The notes: generated from the letters alone by a model not told the origin. A stretch of 64,000 nucleotides of DNA from Chitinophagaceae bacterium (GCA_947474435.1 CANJII010000005.1:1-64000), one strand, 5' to 3'; positions 9,601-18,284 are shown, numbered from the stretch's first letter. Numbers and translations: made by a program.

Positions 9601-9981
9601 ATTTGGTCAACCGGAGCAACCACACAGGATATTAGCGGTTTAAATAATGGAAATTACACTGTAACCATAACTGATAATAATGGCTGTGTGAAGGTTGTAA
9701 CCTCAACCGTTTCATCCAATGTTGGAATTTCAATAGTTGATGAAGTTAACAACTGGATTATTTATCCGAACCCTGCTCATGAGTGGTTGACAATTGATGC
9801 AAACAAAATAATGACTGCTGAAATCAGTTTGTACAATTTATTAGGTCAGAAGATAACAATGTTGAAGCTTGAAAATTCAAAATCTGTTCAGATGAATATG
9901 CAATCTCTTCCGAAAGGAGAATACTGGTTGAAAATTACCACCGATAAAGGTGTTGCTTATCGTAAAATCATGAAAAGTTAA
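6658..9981 (+). CDS. Secreted Asp-box propeller / PKD / SprB-repeat protein with T9SS tag
   Basis: The 1107-residue protein starts with a signal peptide ending near GAVAQ. About eleven Asp-box (BNR) motifs of the form S-x-D/N-G-G-x-T-W follow over residues 165-770, forming VPS10/sortilin-like beta-propellers. A PKD domain lies at about 795-875. Two SprB-like repeats come next (about 885-1015, each ending in GxYTVTITDxxGC). A type IX secretion type A sorting domain occupies the last 80 residues (IYPNPAHEWL... MKS). The protein is therefore expected to be exported and secreted or anchored at the surface. Similar bacterial proteins are annotated as glycosidases or peptidase-associated propellers, but no catalytic residues can be assigned. 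A paralogue lies at 55473-58259. Confidence 0.9.
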   Translation: MNKFSKLINATILCLLFLINGAVAQTSWVEMMKNPSTNFFDVQNAFNQYYTNYVQLHGKELKEENGVIRKKERESEFEVPGFEQYKRWEWFMAPRVSQNGERFDPSIAFSEHNTKVKPFLNQSRSTTWSLIGPTTQIPTGGGAGRIQFVRFMPGNNNIIFAGAPVGGLWKSIDGGATWSTNTDDLAVIGCSDLAIDPTNTNIMYLATGDHDAGDTYSAGLLKSTDGGATWNATGLSYAVSSRLTVARIIINPTNTNILIAVTNGYYGGVSGGIFRSTNGGTNWTQVGLTGNYEDAEFKPGDPSVVYACTNRIYKSTDGGLNFSLVSSIPSGSDRMKIAVTAANPNYVYAVTNNTSDSGLQGFYQSTNSGTSFTTMNTTYDILGFNTNGTGGGGQGWYDLAIDASPIDANAVVVGGIHTFKSSNGGSTWAIHGAGYGINAKIHPDVHEVVFAPGTSNCFIGCDGGIFKTTNNGSTFSDLSDGLQIAQAYRIGCSATNANLTMSGWQDNGTNRCSSGAWEEVLGGDGMETIISWASSQTMYGELYYGEIYKSTNGGNTFGNNPIVNSGGTAGTVNEDGEWVTPYVQDPVNSSTLYVGKSKVYKSTNSGTSWTALGAVTAGSGGIKSLTVAPSNTSYIYCAKSDRFFVSTNGGTAFTDRTAGLPVTSGDITYIAVSNTDPNKVWVSISGYSAANKVMFSSNAGQNWSNISTGLPNVPANCVVYVNGSSANSIYCGTDIGVFYRDDNTGTWIVYSDALPNVVIDELEIQYGSGKIRAATYGRGIWECDLYAASLSAPTAAFISNVTTGCAPLTVQYTSTSIFANSYAWHFQGGDTLTANGNTENVVYTTPGTYQVTLVVSNALGTDSVVETNYITVGPTLGVTVSDVDIICFAQNNGSAVASSVGGTAPYTFIWSNGSSLASIINLASGIYTVTITDALGCVSTNQASISQPGALIGNVVVTPNNGSLSGAVNLTPQGGTPPYNYIWSTGATTQDISGLNNGNYTVTITDNNGCVKVVTSTVSSNVGISIVDEVNNWIIYPNPAHEWLTIDANKIMTAEISLYNLLGQKITMLKLENSKSVQMNMQSLPKGEYWLKITTDKGVAYRKIMKS

Positions 9982-9996
9982 AGGCGGATTTTCCGA

Positions 9997-10992
9997 ATGA
10001 ATTTATTGAGTGGAAAAAAAAGATTAATACAGATTTCTTTAGCAGTGAGCATGATTTTGCTCGCTGCTAAATTTTTTTCATACTTCCTCACACATTCCAA
10101 TATTATTTTATCTGATGCAATGGAAAGCATTATTAATGTGGTGGCGAGTGCATTTGCAGCATTCAGTATTTATCTTTCATCAAAACCTAAAGATGAAAAC
10201 CATCCATATGGTCATGGCAAAATCGAATTTCTTGCCAGTGTTACTGAAGGTTTACTGATATTTCTTGCCGGACTTTTTGTATTTGTAAAGGCAGTGAATA
10301 ATTTTTTTTTCGAGCAAACCATTCAGGCAATGGATGTTGGCTTACTCATAATTTCAGCAACTGCCCTTGTGAATTTTATTTTAGGAAAAATTTTGGTTCG
10401 GGAAGGAAAGAAAACCAATTCATTATTGTTAATTGCTGAAGGCAAACATTTACTGAGCGATAACCTGACCACACTTGTTGGTGTGGCCGGAATTATTGTG
10501 GTGGTAATTACCGGGATGCCTGAAATTGATACTATATTTTCATTGTTGCTCGGATTAATTATGCTAAGGAGTGGTTACCATATTATTCGACCATCTGTTG
10601 CAGCTCTTATGGATGAAGCCGATAACGATTTAATGAATAAAGTAACATTGCTTTTTACTGAGAACAGAAAAAATGATTGGATTGATGTTCATAATATGCG
10701 AATCGTAAAGTATGGTTCCGATATTCACATTGATTGTCATGTTACATTTCCATATTACTATAGTTTGTCTGAAACTCATTCGCTGGTAAATGATATTGAA
10801 GTCATGCTTCGGAAAAATTATCCTCAGGAATTGGAAATATTTATTCATGCCGACCCTTGCATTGCGGCAGACTCATGCATTATTTGTTTGAAACAAGATT
10901 GTGCTTTTCGAAAAAAACCTTTTGAAAAAAAAATGGAGTGGACTCCTTTACTGTTTTCAATAAACAAGAAACACCATTTTCAAAAAATATAA
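9997..10992 (+). CDS. Cation diffusion facilitator (CDF) family metal transporter
   Basis: This inner-membrane antiporter family exports divalent metals such as Zn, Fe or Co. Six transmembrane helices are visible in the first 210 residues, with the CDF signatures SDAMES in helix 2, HPYGHGK in the following loop and HLLSD (HxxxD) in helix 5. A cytoplasmic domain follows, with DCHVTFP in its beta-sheet. The C-terminus carries a cysteine cluster (C-x6-C-x2-C-x4-C) beginning at HADPC, which occurs in a subgroup of CDF proteins and probably binds metal. It starts 15 nt after the T9SS protein and may be co-transcribed with it. The metal cannot be told from sequence. Confidence 0.92.
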   Translation: MNLLSGKKRLIQISLAVSMILLAAKFFSYFLTHSNIILSDAMESIINVVASAFAAFSIYLSSKPKDENHPYGHGKIEFLASVTEGLLIFLAGLFVFVKAVNNFFFEQTIQAMDVGLLIISATALVNFILGKILVREGKKTNSLLLIAEGKHLLSDNLTTLVGVAGIIVVVITGMPEIDTIFSLLLGLIMLRSGYHIIRPSVAALMDEADNDLMNKVTLLFTENRKNDWIDVHNMRIVKYGSDIHIDCHVTFPYYYSLSETHSLVNDIEVMLRKNYPQELEIFIHADPCIAADSCIICLKQDCAFRKKPFEKKMEWTPLLFSINKKHHFQKI

Positions 10993-11014
10993 ATCACAGC
11001 TTTAGCTGGAATTT

Positions 11015-11030
11015 TAAATTGTACAATTTA
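11015..11030. repeat. 16-nt perfect palindrome between convergent genes
   Basis: TAAATTGTACAATTTA lies between the convergent CDF and SGNH genes. It could be a weak bidirectional terminator, but it has no loop and no GC content; it is noted as structure only. Confidence 0.35.
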
Positions 11031-11041
11031 GTCATACTAAA

Positions 11042-12181
11042 TTATCGAACAGACGGGGAAAGAAATTCGGTTATGAAAAAATGATACAACTGTTCACCAA
11101 TAAAACGATGCCCGATCTGACTATAATGATAATCGTTTTGCATAAATAATTCACGCGGATTGCTTAATGAGTCAGTTGCTTTATTCAGATTGAGAAATGG
11201 AATGGCATGTTTATTTGTAAGTTTTATAAAATAATTTTCCATCTCATTTACAGAGCAAGAAGTATCTTTTGAATAAGTTGAATCGTACCTGGTTAAAACA
11301 ACATTTAAACAAGTTCCGAATTTTATGTTTTGTTCAATGCATTTATCTTTTATTTCAATAAATATTTTCTCATATAAATTTTGTGCATCTATCACATCCT
11401 GAAATGGTTTTTTAAGATACAATGGTCGATCCCAATCAGTTAGATCTTCTGTTCCAAAATTTACAGGATACATTTCAAATACATCTGCCATGGTACCATA
11501 GTTTGACTTAAAAACTTTTTCTTGCAAATATTGAAAAAATGAAAAACGGGTGGATAGGTACCAGCCTGCCTTTTTTGTAAACGAAAATTCCGGTTGATGA
11601 ACAATAAGGGATTTGCCTGAAGAACTTGTTACAAATTTTTTACAGAAAGTTTCGCGAATATCATTTGGAGATGCTATTAACAGCACATAATCAGGATGCA
11701 ATTTCAATCCATCGTTTAAAAAATATTGCCACTGCTGATCAATTGCCCAGGCAGGTACTCCTGTATTAATAATCTCAAATTTTTTATGAACCGCAGAGTC
11801 GGCATTTAACAAAGTCGAAAACTGACCAGTAAAAATTTGTTCATCAGAATAATCAAGGCCTGCAGTATAAGAATCTCCTAAAATTAATATCCGGATAACA
11901 TCATCTGGTTTAATTTCAACTGGCTTTTCTCCTCTGAATCCATCTTGATTTGTGATTAGCGTAAAATGGTTTCCTTCTTCAGTCGTTTTTTTATTGTAAA
12001 GTTTTTTTTCTATTCGCCAGATTTCATTTGAACTAAGTTGAAAAGCAGCAAGGGGATATTTATTTGTAAATCTGAAAATTACTTCGGCTGATAAAATTAA
12101 TAAAGTCAGAAATATTAAAAACAAGCTGAATGCAAAAACAATTTTGATTAAAAAACTTCTTGATTTCATTTTTTCGTTCAT
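11042..12181 (-). CDS. Membrane-anchored SGNH/GDSL hydrolase
   Basis: The 379-residue protein has one N-terminal membrane anchor (about residues 10-32), so the enzyme faces the periplasm. Block I is present as ILGDSYTAG with the catalytic Ser near residue 104. The block III Asn is in SPNDIRE, and the C-terminal Asp/His motif is DYHYSQIGH. SGNH enzymes remove O-acyl groups from sugars or lipids; the substrate here is unknown. ATG codons at 12181 and 12169 both fit. It follows MsrB on the same strand with a gap of about 110 nt. Confidence 0.85.
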   Translation of the reverse strand: MNEKMKSRSFLIKIVFAFSLFLIFLTLLILSAEVIFRFTNKYPLAAFQLSSNEIWRIEKKLYNKKTTEEGNHFTLITNQDGFRGEKPVEIKPDDVIRILILGDSYTAGLDYSDEQIFTGQFSTLLNADSAVHKKFEIINTGVPAWAIDQQWQYFLNDGLKLHPDYVLLIASPNDIRETFCKKFVTSSSGKSLIVHQPEFSFTKKAGWYLSTRFSFFQYLQEKVFKSNYGTMADVFEMYPVNFGTEDLTDWDRPLYLKKPFQDVIDAQNLYEKIFIEIKDKCIEQNIKFGTCLNVVLTRYDSTYSKDTSCSVNEMENYFIKLTNKHAIPFLNLNKATDSLSNPRELFMQNDYHYSQIGHRFIGEQLYHFFITEFLSPSVR

Positions 12182-12291
12182 TTCAATATTCCGTGAATAT
12201 GCAAATAGAAAAATTAGCTGTCAGACTATTTTATTCCAAAAATAGTAAGGGTGATTTTGAGGAAGATAATTTTTGGAAAATTTTTTAAATA

Positions 12292-12816
12292 TTATTTCTC
12301 TGATTTCTCATCCGGAATAAAATTGAGTGAAGCTGAATTCATGCAATACCTTAAACCGGTTGGTCGTGGCCCATCGTCAAACACATGACCTAAGTGTGCG
12401 TGACACTTTGTACATTGAATTTCGGTGCGCACCATTCCATACGCAGTATCTTTTATTTCAATAATGGATGAATCGGTTACGGGTTTAAAAAAACTTGGCC
12501 ATCCGGTACCTGAATCAAACTTGGTATCAGAATTAAACAAGGGCGAATTGCAAACCACGCATAAATATTTTCCGGTAATGTGATTGTCCCAGTACTTGTT
12601 TTTAAACGGGGGTTCGGTGCTGCACATCTGAGTTACATTGTATTGTTCAGTAGTAAGTTTTTGTTTCAGTTCTTCTTTGTTCACTACAACTTCAGGTTTT
12701 TGATTTTGGTTTTCCATGGCATTTTTGTTTTGATGTTCGGTGGTTTTTGTTTGACCGCACGCAGGCAATATGCTGATGAGCATAAACAGTACTGGTATAA
12801 ATTTTATTTTTATCAT
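12292..12816 (-). CDS. msrB: Peptide-methionine (R)-S-oxide reductase, lipoprotein form
   Basis: MsrB reduces methionine-R-sulfoxide in proteins. The catalytic segment RYCMNSASLNF and the two zinc-binding pairs CVVC and CTKC are intact. The N-terminus is a lipoprotein signal (MIKIKFIPVLFML, lipobox LPAC), so this is an envelope-located repair enzyme rather than the usual cytosolic one. The start at 12816 is chosen because it gives a compact signal peptide; an ATG seven codons upstream (12837) is also possible. It diverges from the DUF4139 gene across 135 bp. Confidence 0.93.
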   Translation of the reverse strand: MIKIKFIPVLFMLISILPACGQTKTTEHQNKNAMENQNQKPEVVVNKEELKQKLTTEQYNVTQMCSTEPPFKNKYWDNHITGKYLCVVCNSPLFNSDTKFDSGTGWPSFFKPVTDSSIIEIKDTAYGMVRTEIQCTKCHAHLGHVFDDGPRPTGLRYCMNSASLNFIPDEKSEK

Positions 12817-12951
12817 TTGAAAATTGTTTGCTATCATTTACGAAGTGTAAAAGCTGGTTGGTTTTTATTCTTTAAAAATAATTTCTATTTCATTATAGAT
12901 TTTTGTGGAATCAGTTTTAAAATTTCTCTTTGCACTAAACAAATTCAAATC

Positions 12952-14550
12952 ATGAATAAAAAGTTCATCATCTCACTAACAACGGTTCTCAGTCTTGTTT
13001 TATTATTTATTTGTCAAATGGCTTCTGCCCAAACCAATGAGTTAAAAACTTTACAGGTAAATATTTTTAAAAATGGAACTTACTTTATTTCAAAGGAAGC
13101 AAAAGCAAGCGGTGATGTGGCCAAGTTTCCGGTTCCTCCCGGTCCGCTGCAAAGCACTTTCTGGATTTACACAACAAAAGATAATAAAATAAACAGGATT
13201 GATGTATTGACTGACACGGTTAAAGTTTCAAGAAAGCCTGCATCACTTTCTGATTACATTATTGCGAACAAGGGAAAGAAAGCTTCTATCACTTATACTT
13301 TCGGACAAGGAAGCATGAATAGTACTGCATCAGGTGTTATAAAAGATATATCGTTTAATATGTTGAAGCTGGAAGATATAGCGGGGAAAACTGTTTTAGT
13401 TAACATGCAGAATGTTCTTGAATTCAGTTTGAGTGAAAAGGAAAACTCAAAATTTACAACTGACTCAACCATGCGTATTGCAAAAGTTTATTTCAAACAA
13501 ACAGTTGCTGATGAACCCATTTTGCTTTCTTACATGAGTTCCGGAATTCAATGGCTCCCTTCATACAGTATTCGTTTAAGTGATGCAGGAAAATTACAGT
13601 TGGAGATGAAAGCATTGATTGAAAATTACAGCGAAGGAATTTTAAATGCTGATGTGGTACTTACAGTTGGTAAACCGCAAATGCTTTATGGCGCAGCTAT
13701 AGACCCCATTGTCAATGATTATTTCAGCGGAGGAGGTTCAGGTGGTTATACAGCCAATCCGGTTTACAATTATGGCGCATTTGCTCAATCTACTGCGCCG
13801 ATGATGTATGATAATTCAATTGTATCTGAGGAAAAAAGTTACGATGGATATGCCGGTGATTTAAATTATACCTACAATACTGAAGGTGAAAAGACCAATG
13901 ATTTATATATCTATAAACTGGGAAAAGTTTCTCTTCCAAAAAACACCAAATCATCGTTCAGTATTTTTTCATCATCCATTCCATACGAAGATTTGTATGA
14001 AGTGAATATTAATGATTATGTAAATTTTTATTCAACACAAAGCATTCAGAAAAATGATGATCGCTACTTTGAAGTTTATCACAGTTTGCGCATTACCAAC
14101 GCTACTAATTTTCCTTTTACAACTGCACCCGTTTTTGTGCAGGATGAAAAATTAAATCCGCTGGCACAAGACCAAATAAAATATACACCCAAAGGAAGTA
14201 AAGTAAAAGTGCAACTGAGTAAAGCAGTGGATGTGCAGGTGAAGGGCGATGAAACTGAATTAAGCCGATCTGAAAACTTAAAAAAGTTTAACAACTCACA
14301 GTACCGCAAAGTCACCATCAAGGGTGTTGTTCATTTAGAAAATCTGCAGGACAAAAACATTACGCTCAATGTAACCAAAGCAATTATGGGTGAGATAACT
14401 GAAGTATCGGATGGCGGTGTAATTACCAAGCCCGGAAAATTTACCGGACTGAATCCGAACACTTCTTCAGAATGGAACATTGAACTTTCAGGTAATCAGA
14501 AGAAAGACATTACTTACACTTATGATGTATGGATATATGCCGGAAACTGA
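12952..14550 (+). CDS. DUF4139 domain-containing secreted protein
   Basis: The 532-residue product has a signal peptide ending at MASAQ. An N-terminal part (about 30-100) resembles DUF4140 layouts. The DUF4139 region begins around SGIQWLPSYSIRL and continues with a beta-rich body to the C-terminus. Eukaryotic and bacterial relatives are called mucoidy-inhibitor A-like, but their biochemical role is unknown. A longer open frame reaches back to 12580, overlapping msrB antisense; ATG 12952 is chosen because it begins the signal peptide. Confidence 0.8.
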   Translation: MNKKFIISLTTVLSLVLLFICQMASAQTNELKTLQVNIFKNGTYFISKEAKASGDVAKFPVPPGPLQSTFWIYTTKDNKINRIDVLTDTVKVSRKPASLSDYIIANKGKKASITYTFGQGSMNSTASGVIKDISFNMLKLEDIAGKTVLVNMQNVLEFSLSEKENSKFTTDSTMRIAKVYFKQTVADEPILLSYMSSGIQWLPSYSIRLSDAGKLQLEMKALIENYSEGILNADVVLTVGKPQMLYGAAIDPIVNDYFSGGGSGGYTANPVYNYGAFAQSTAPMMYDNSIVSEEKSYDGYAGDLNYTYNTEGEKTNDLYIYKLGKVSLPKNTKSSFSIFSSSIPYEDLYEVNINDYVNFYSTQSIQKNDDRYFEVYHSLRITNATNFPFTTAPVFVQDEKLNPLAQDQIKYTPKGSKVKVQLSKAVDVQVKGDETELSRSENLKKFNNSQYRKVTIKGVVHLENLQDKNITLNVTKAIMGEITEVSDGGVITKPGKFTGLNPNTSSEWNIELSGNQKKDITYTYDVWIYAGN

Positions 14551-14605
14551 TTGGTTTTTAAAATCTGATTTTTGATTAAATTAGTCTTTTCAAAAAATAA
14601 TTTCT

Positions 14606-14941
14606 ATGACCGATTCAGAAAATAGAATTGTGGAAGATTCAAGAATTAAATATTGGATAGCGGTGCATATTCCGTTGAATGAAATTGAAAAGGAATTGGC
14701 AGATGCTGGATTTACCGAAGATGAAATTGCCGCAAGTATCAGAACCTATAAAAAAATAAAAAATGCAGGCAAGCATTCCATTGGAATAACCTGTGTTATT
14801 ATTGGAGCCGTGATGGGTTTCTTATCGTGCCTGCTTGCTATTTTAAATCCTGTTCCGGCAATGTTTCATGTTTTTCTTTATGGCATTACACCTGTTGCCA
14901 TTCTTGTTTTATTTGTTGGCTTGTATTTATTATTTGAATAG
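14606..14941 (+). CDS. Small membrane protein of unknown function
   Basis: The 111-residue protein has a polar N-terminal helical region (about 1-55, with FTEDEIAASIRTYKKIK) followed by two transmembrane helices (about 58-82 and 88-110). No family is recognised. It lies 55 nt after the DUF4139 gene on the same strand, with its own likely start at 14606, and upstream of the LiaF-like operon. Confidence 0.65.
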   Translation: MTDSENRIVEDSRIKYWIAVHIPLNEIEKELADAGFTEDEIAASIRTYKKIKNAGKHSIGITCVIIGAVMGFLSCLLAILNPVPAMFHVFLYGITPVAILVLFVGLYLLFE

Positions 14942-15078
14942 ATATTTATCAGCAACCAATTCTAATTCTTAGAATAAATTTTCTGTTCCATCTGTTCTGC
15001 TTTATTCAAAGCAATAAATATTTCCCTTCCAAAAATCTGCCATTCGCCGACGGCAGTTCTCTTTACACCTAATTCACC

Positions 15079-15108
15079 TTGCACAGATTTACAGAGCTGA
15101 TACTTTTG
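15079..15108 (+). promoter_or_regulatory. Promoter of the LiaF-like operon
   Basis: TTG (15079-15081), 19 nt spacer, TACTTTTG (15101-15108): an exact match to the Bacteroidota sigma-A promoter pattern. Transcription should begin near 15115, 20 nt before the ATG at 15135. It would drive the genes through 18098. Confidence 0.7.
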
Positions 15109-15134
15109 TTCCATCAAATAAAAAAAATAAAAAA

Positions 15135-15908
15135 ATGGAAACCATTAATCATCCCGATTTTGATTCATCAGGAAATAATGAAAACAAAAAATGTAATGAA
15201 AGCAAATCGGGCCGGGCACTTGCTGGTTTATTTGTTATAGGTGTTGGATGTGTTTTTCTTGCCCGTCAGTTAGGATTTGTTTTTCCGCATTGGTTCTTCA
15301 GCTGGGAAATGTTTTTAATTGCATTAGGCGTATTTCTCGGATTTAAAAATATGTTTCGTGGAGCCGGTTGGTGGATATTGATTTTAATCGGAAGTATTTT
15401 TATGATGGATGAAATTTTTCTGTTGCCAGAGCTGCGCCATTTGTTTTGGCCGGTATTGATAATTATGGCAGGAGTATTTATGATAATACGACCAAGTCGC
15501 AATAAAAAATTTGCTTCAAAAAAAGGCGCTGATTTTTTTGGTTACGGAACCGGCAGTAATTCACCCGACGATTATCTGGATTATACATCAGTATTCGGAG
15601 GAGTGAAAAAAAATATTACCAGTAAAAAATTTTCCGGGGGCGAAGTAAGTTGTGTTTTTGGAGGAGCTGAATTAAATCTGCTCAATGCTGATTTTTCCGG
15701 TGTAATAAAACTGGAATTGAATGCCGTTTTCGGAGGTATTAAATTAATTGTTCCACCAAACTGGGAAGTGAAATCGGAAATAGTTGCCATACTCGGTGGC
15801 GTTGATGATAAACGGAATGTAAATACTACTTCGGTTTTTGACAGCAATAAAGTATTGGTGCTCGAAGGCAATTGTGTATTCGGTGGAATTGATATTCGTA
15901 GCTATTAA
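15135..15908 (+). CDS. LiaF-like membrane protein (DUF5668 / LiaF C-terminal domain)
   Basis: The 257-residue protein has three to four transmembrane helices at about 27-115. A soluble beta-helical domain at about 145-257 carries repeated VFGG motifs (SVFGGVKK, CVFGGAEL, AVFGGIKL, CVFGGIDI), characteristic of LiaF and cell-wall-active-antibiotic response proteins. In Firmicutes LiaF modulates a cell-envelope stress kinase. Here the gene heads a run with DUF4288, a LytS-type kinase and a LytTR regulator, so a role in envelope sensing with that kinase is inferred from context. Confidence 0.85.
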   Translation: METINHPDFDSSGNNENKKCNESKSGRALAGLFVIGVGCVFLARQLGFVFPHWFFSWEMFLIALGVFLGFKNMFRGAGWWILILIGSIFMMDEIFLLPELRHLFWPVLIIMAGVFMIIRPSRNKKFASKKGADFFGYGTGSNSPDDYLDYTSVFGGVKKNITSKKFSGGEVSCVFGGAELNLLNADFSGVIKLELNAVFGGIKLIVPPNWEVKSEIVAILGGVDDKRNVNTTSVFDSNKVLVLEGNCVFGGIDIRSY

Positions 15909-15918
15909 CAACGGCAAA

Positions 15919-15953
15919 AAATCTAAAATCATAATTCTAAATTCTTAAATCCC
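15919..15953. repeat. Heptamer-periodic repeat (5 units)
   Basis: Five consecutive heptads AAATCTA, AAATCAT, AATTCTA, AATTCTT, AAATCCC fill the gap between the LiaF-like and DUF4288 genes. This is one of about ten such arrays in the window. Confidence 0.65.
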
Positions 15954-15958
15954 CGGCA

Positions 15959-16312
15959 ATGAAATGGTTCATAGCAAAAATGATTTTCAGAATCATAGTA
16001 AGTGACGAAACAAAATCGCAATTTGATATTCAGCTGCGATTGATACTTGCGCCATCTTTGGAAAAGGCACTTGTACAGATTAAAGAAATCGGATATTCAG
16101 AAGAAGAAATATTTTCATCAGCAAATAATAAAACAGTGGAATGGAAATTCATTGATGTGGAATCAATCAGCGAATTACCTGAATTGAATAACGGAACACT
16201 GATGCATTCATTTACACAAGAAGAAGAAAGCGCAGCTGATTTTATAAATTCAGTAAAAACCAAATCGCAAAGCCTTACTGAAAAACAGGTGAATACATTT
16301 GCCTCCATTTAA
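15959..16312 (+). CDS. DUF4288 domain-containing protein
   Basis: The 117-residue cytosolic protein opens with the family hallmark MKWFIAKMIFRI and QFDIQLRLI. Its function is unknown. It sits between the LiaF-like gene and the kinase gene, only 2 nt from the latter, so it is co-transcribed with the two-component pair and may modulate it. Confidence 0.8.
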   Translation: MKWFIAKMIFRIIVSDETKSQFDIQLRLILAPSLEKALVQIKEIGYSEEEIFSSANNKTVEWKFIDVESISELPELNNGTLMHSFTQEEESAADFINSVKTKSQSLTEKQVNTFASI

Positions 16313-16314
16313 GT

Positions 16315-17358
16315 ATGGCTGAAAACAAAACATCCGGATTATTCTCGTCACTGTTACTGATAGTAGTAGTTGCGCTATTATGGGCAGGTATTCATGCCTT
16401 CGGATTGTACTGGTCAGGGTTCAGCTGGCAGTATTCCATTGCCGACAGCGCCATTAATAATTTATTAAATGCAGTTGCTGTTTTAATTCTGTTCAATGCG
16501 CTTCGGTTTTATCAACCCACTCACCGCAAATTATTTTATCTGTTTATCTGGAATATCATTCTGGCAAAGGCCATCACAGTCATTTTCTATTGGGCCATTG
16601 AATTTTTCTTTGTTGAATATTTTATTCCGGCAAGTGCGCTCATAAATTCCACAATGATTTTTCGGATAGCGTACGAAACTTTATTGCTTACATCGGTCAC
16701 CTTGCTTATATGGTTGTGGTATAATTTTAAATCGCAGCGCGAAGCCGATGCCCGAAAAACTGAGACCGAAAAGGCAGTGCGTGATGCCGAACTGAATAAC
16801 CTGCGGCAACAATTGCAACCGCATTTTTTATTTAACAGTTTAAATTCAATCAGCGCACTCGCAGGTTCGCAACCCGAACAGGCGCGAAAAATGATTCAGC
16901 AGCTTTCAGATTTTCTCAGAGGAACTTTAAAGAAAGATGAACAACAGTTTTCAACTCTCGCACATGAAATTGAGCACCTGAGTTTGTATCTCGAAATTGA
17001 AAAAGTGCGCTTCAGTCATCGACTGAAAACTGAAATCATTTGTGATGAGAAATGTAAAGAGATGAAATTGCCCTCGCTGTTATTACAGCCAATAGTAGAG
17101 AATGCAATTAAGTTTGGATTGTATGATTCGATTGGAGATGTAATCATTAGCATACATGCATATTGCAAGGATAATTATTTGTTCATTGAAGTTCAGAATC
17201 CGTTTGATGCCACAACTTCCACGGCACAAAAGGGCACAGGATTCGGGTTATCATCAGTACAACGCCGGTTGTTTTTATTATTTTCAAGAAATGATTTATT
17301 AATCACTAAAGCCGAAGGAAACTTATTTTCAACAACCATAAAAATTCCACAGTTATGA
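16315..17358 (+). CDS. LytS/YehU-type sensor histidine kinase
   Basis: The 347-residue inner-membrane kinase has four N-terminal helices (about 8-135), a short coiled linker and a His_kinase domain with the phosphoacceptor H170 in QPHFLFNSLNSI. The ATPase N-box is visible (QPIVENAIKFG) along with the G-box (GTGFGLSSVQRRL). There is no extracellular sensing domain, so signals are probably detected within the membrane or through the LiaF-like partner. The stop overlaps the ATG of the regulator gene by 4 nt, indicating translational coupling. Confidence 0.93.
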   Translation: MAENKTSGLFSSLLLIVVVALLWAGIHAFGLYWSGFSWQYSIADSAINNLLNAVAVLILFNALRFYQPTHRKLFYLFIWNIILAKAITVIFYWAIEFFFVEYFIPASALINSTMIFRIAYETLLLTSVTLLIWLWYNFKSQREADARKTETEKAVRDAELNNLRQQLQPHFLFNSLNSISALAGSQPEQARKMIQQLSDFLRGTLKKDEQQFSTLAHEIEHLSLYLEIEKVRFSHRLKTEIICDEKCKEMKLPSLLLQPIVENAIKFGLYDSIGDVIISIHAYCKDNYLFIEVQNPFDATTSTAQKGTGFGLSSVQRRLFLLFSRNDLLITKAEGNLFSTTIKIPQL

Positions 17359-18098
17359 TCCGGTGTGTGATTATTGATGATGAACCATTAGCCCGTTCCA
17401 TTGTAAAAGAATACTTAAAATCGCACAGCAACATAGAGTTGGTGCAGGAGTGCGGTGATGGTTTTGACGGAGTGAAAGCCATTCATCAACACCAACCTGA
17501 TTTAATATTTCTTGATATTCAGATGCCAAAAATTTCAGGGTTCGAAATGCTGGAACTGATTGATGAACCACCCGCAATAATTTTTACCACAGCTTTTGAT
17601 GAGTTTGCAATGAAAGCATTTGATGCAAATGCAATTGATTATTTATTAAAACCTTTCAGCAAGGAGCGGTTTGATAAAGCGATAATTAAATGTCTGAATC
17701 AAAAAGAAAATTCTTCAGAAAAAAAAATCACTGAAGAATTATTAAAAAATTTATCGTCACAATCCGACGAACAAAGCAGGGTAGTGGTAAAAACAGGAAA
17801 TCAGATTCGCATTATTCCGGTTACCGAAATCAGTTACATTGAAGCATGTGACGATTATGTAAAAATTCATACGGCAACAGAAGTGTTCTTGAAAAAGAAA
17901 ACCATGAATCATTTTGAGACGCTACTGAGTGAAAAAGAATTTGTGTGCGTGCATCGGTCGTACCTCATTCAGCTATCGCACATCACACGAATAGAACTGA
18001 TGGAAAAAGAATCGTACTGCGCACTGTTAAAATCAGGAATTAAAATTCCGCTGAGCAAAACAGGTTATGCGAAACTGAAGGATGTTTTGGGGATTTAA
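17355..18098 (+). CDS. LytTR-family response regulator
   Basis: The 247-residue protein has a receiver domain (1-120, acidic pocket D8/D9, phosphoacceptor D54 in FLDIQMPK, conserved K in LLKPF) and a C-terminal LytTR DNA-binding domain (about 140-247, with YIEACDDYVKIHT and VHRSYLIQL). It is the output partner of the overlapping kinase gene. LytTR regulators bind short direct repeats; its target promoters are not identifiable here. Confidence 0.94.
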   Translation: MIRCVIIDDEPLARSIVKEYLKSHSNIELVQECGDGFDGVKAIHQHQPDLIFLDIQMPKISGFEMLELIDEPPAIIFTTAFDEFAMKAFDANAIDYLLKPFSKERFDKAIIKCLNQKENSSEKKITEELLKNLSSQSDEQSRVVVKTGNQIRIIPVTEISYIEACDDYVKIHTATEVFLKKKTMNHFETLLSEKEFVCVHRSYLIQLSHITRIELMEKESYCALLKSGIKIPLSKTGYAKLKDVLGI

Positions 18099-18284
18099 CT
18101 TTTATTATTGGCTTGCTAGAGATTGATGAAGAATACAATCTGTAAATCAAATCCTTTCACAATTCACTATAGCTAATTCACACTGAGATTTCCATCCTAA
18201 TCATAAATGAATATTTTTGTTGAATGATGATTGAAGGCTTGCAATTTTCTGTTGCAAAATTTTCATCAACCAAAACACACTGAA

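Noticed and set aside
12580-12951. N-terminal extension of the DUF4139 gene
   Set aside because: It lies antisense to msrB, and a proper signal peptide begins at 12952.
14942-15134. Short CTGCC/GGCAG hairpin near 15040 as a regulatory RNA
   Set aside because: Only 5 bp of stem; too weak to support a feature.
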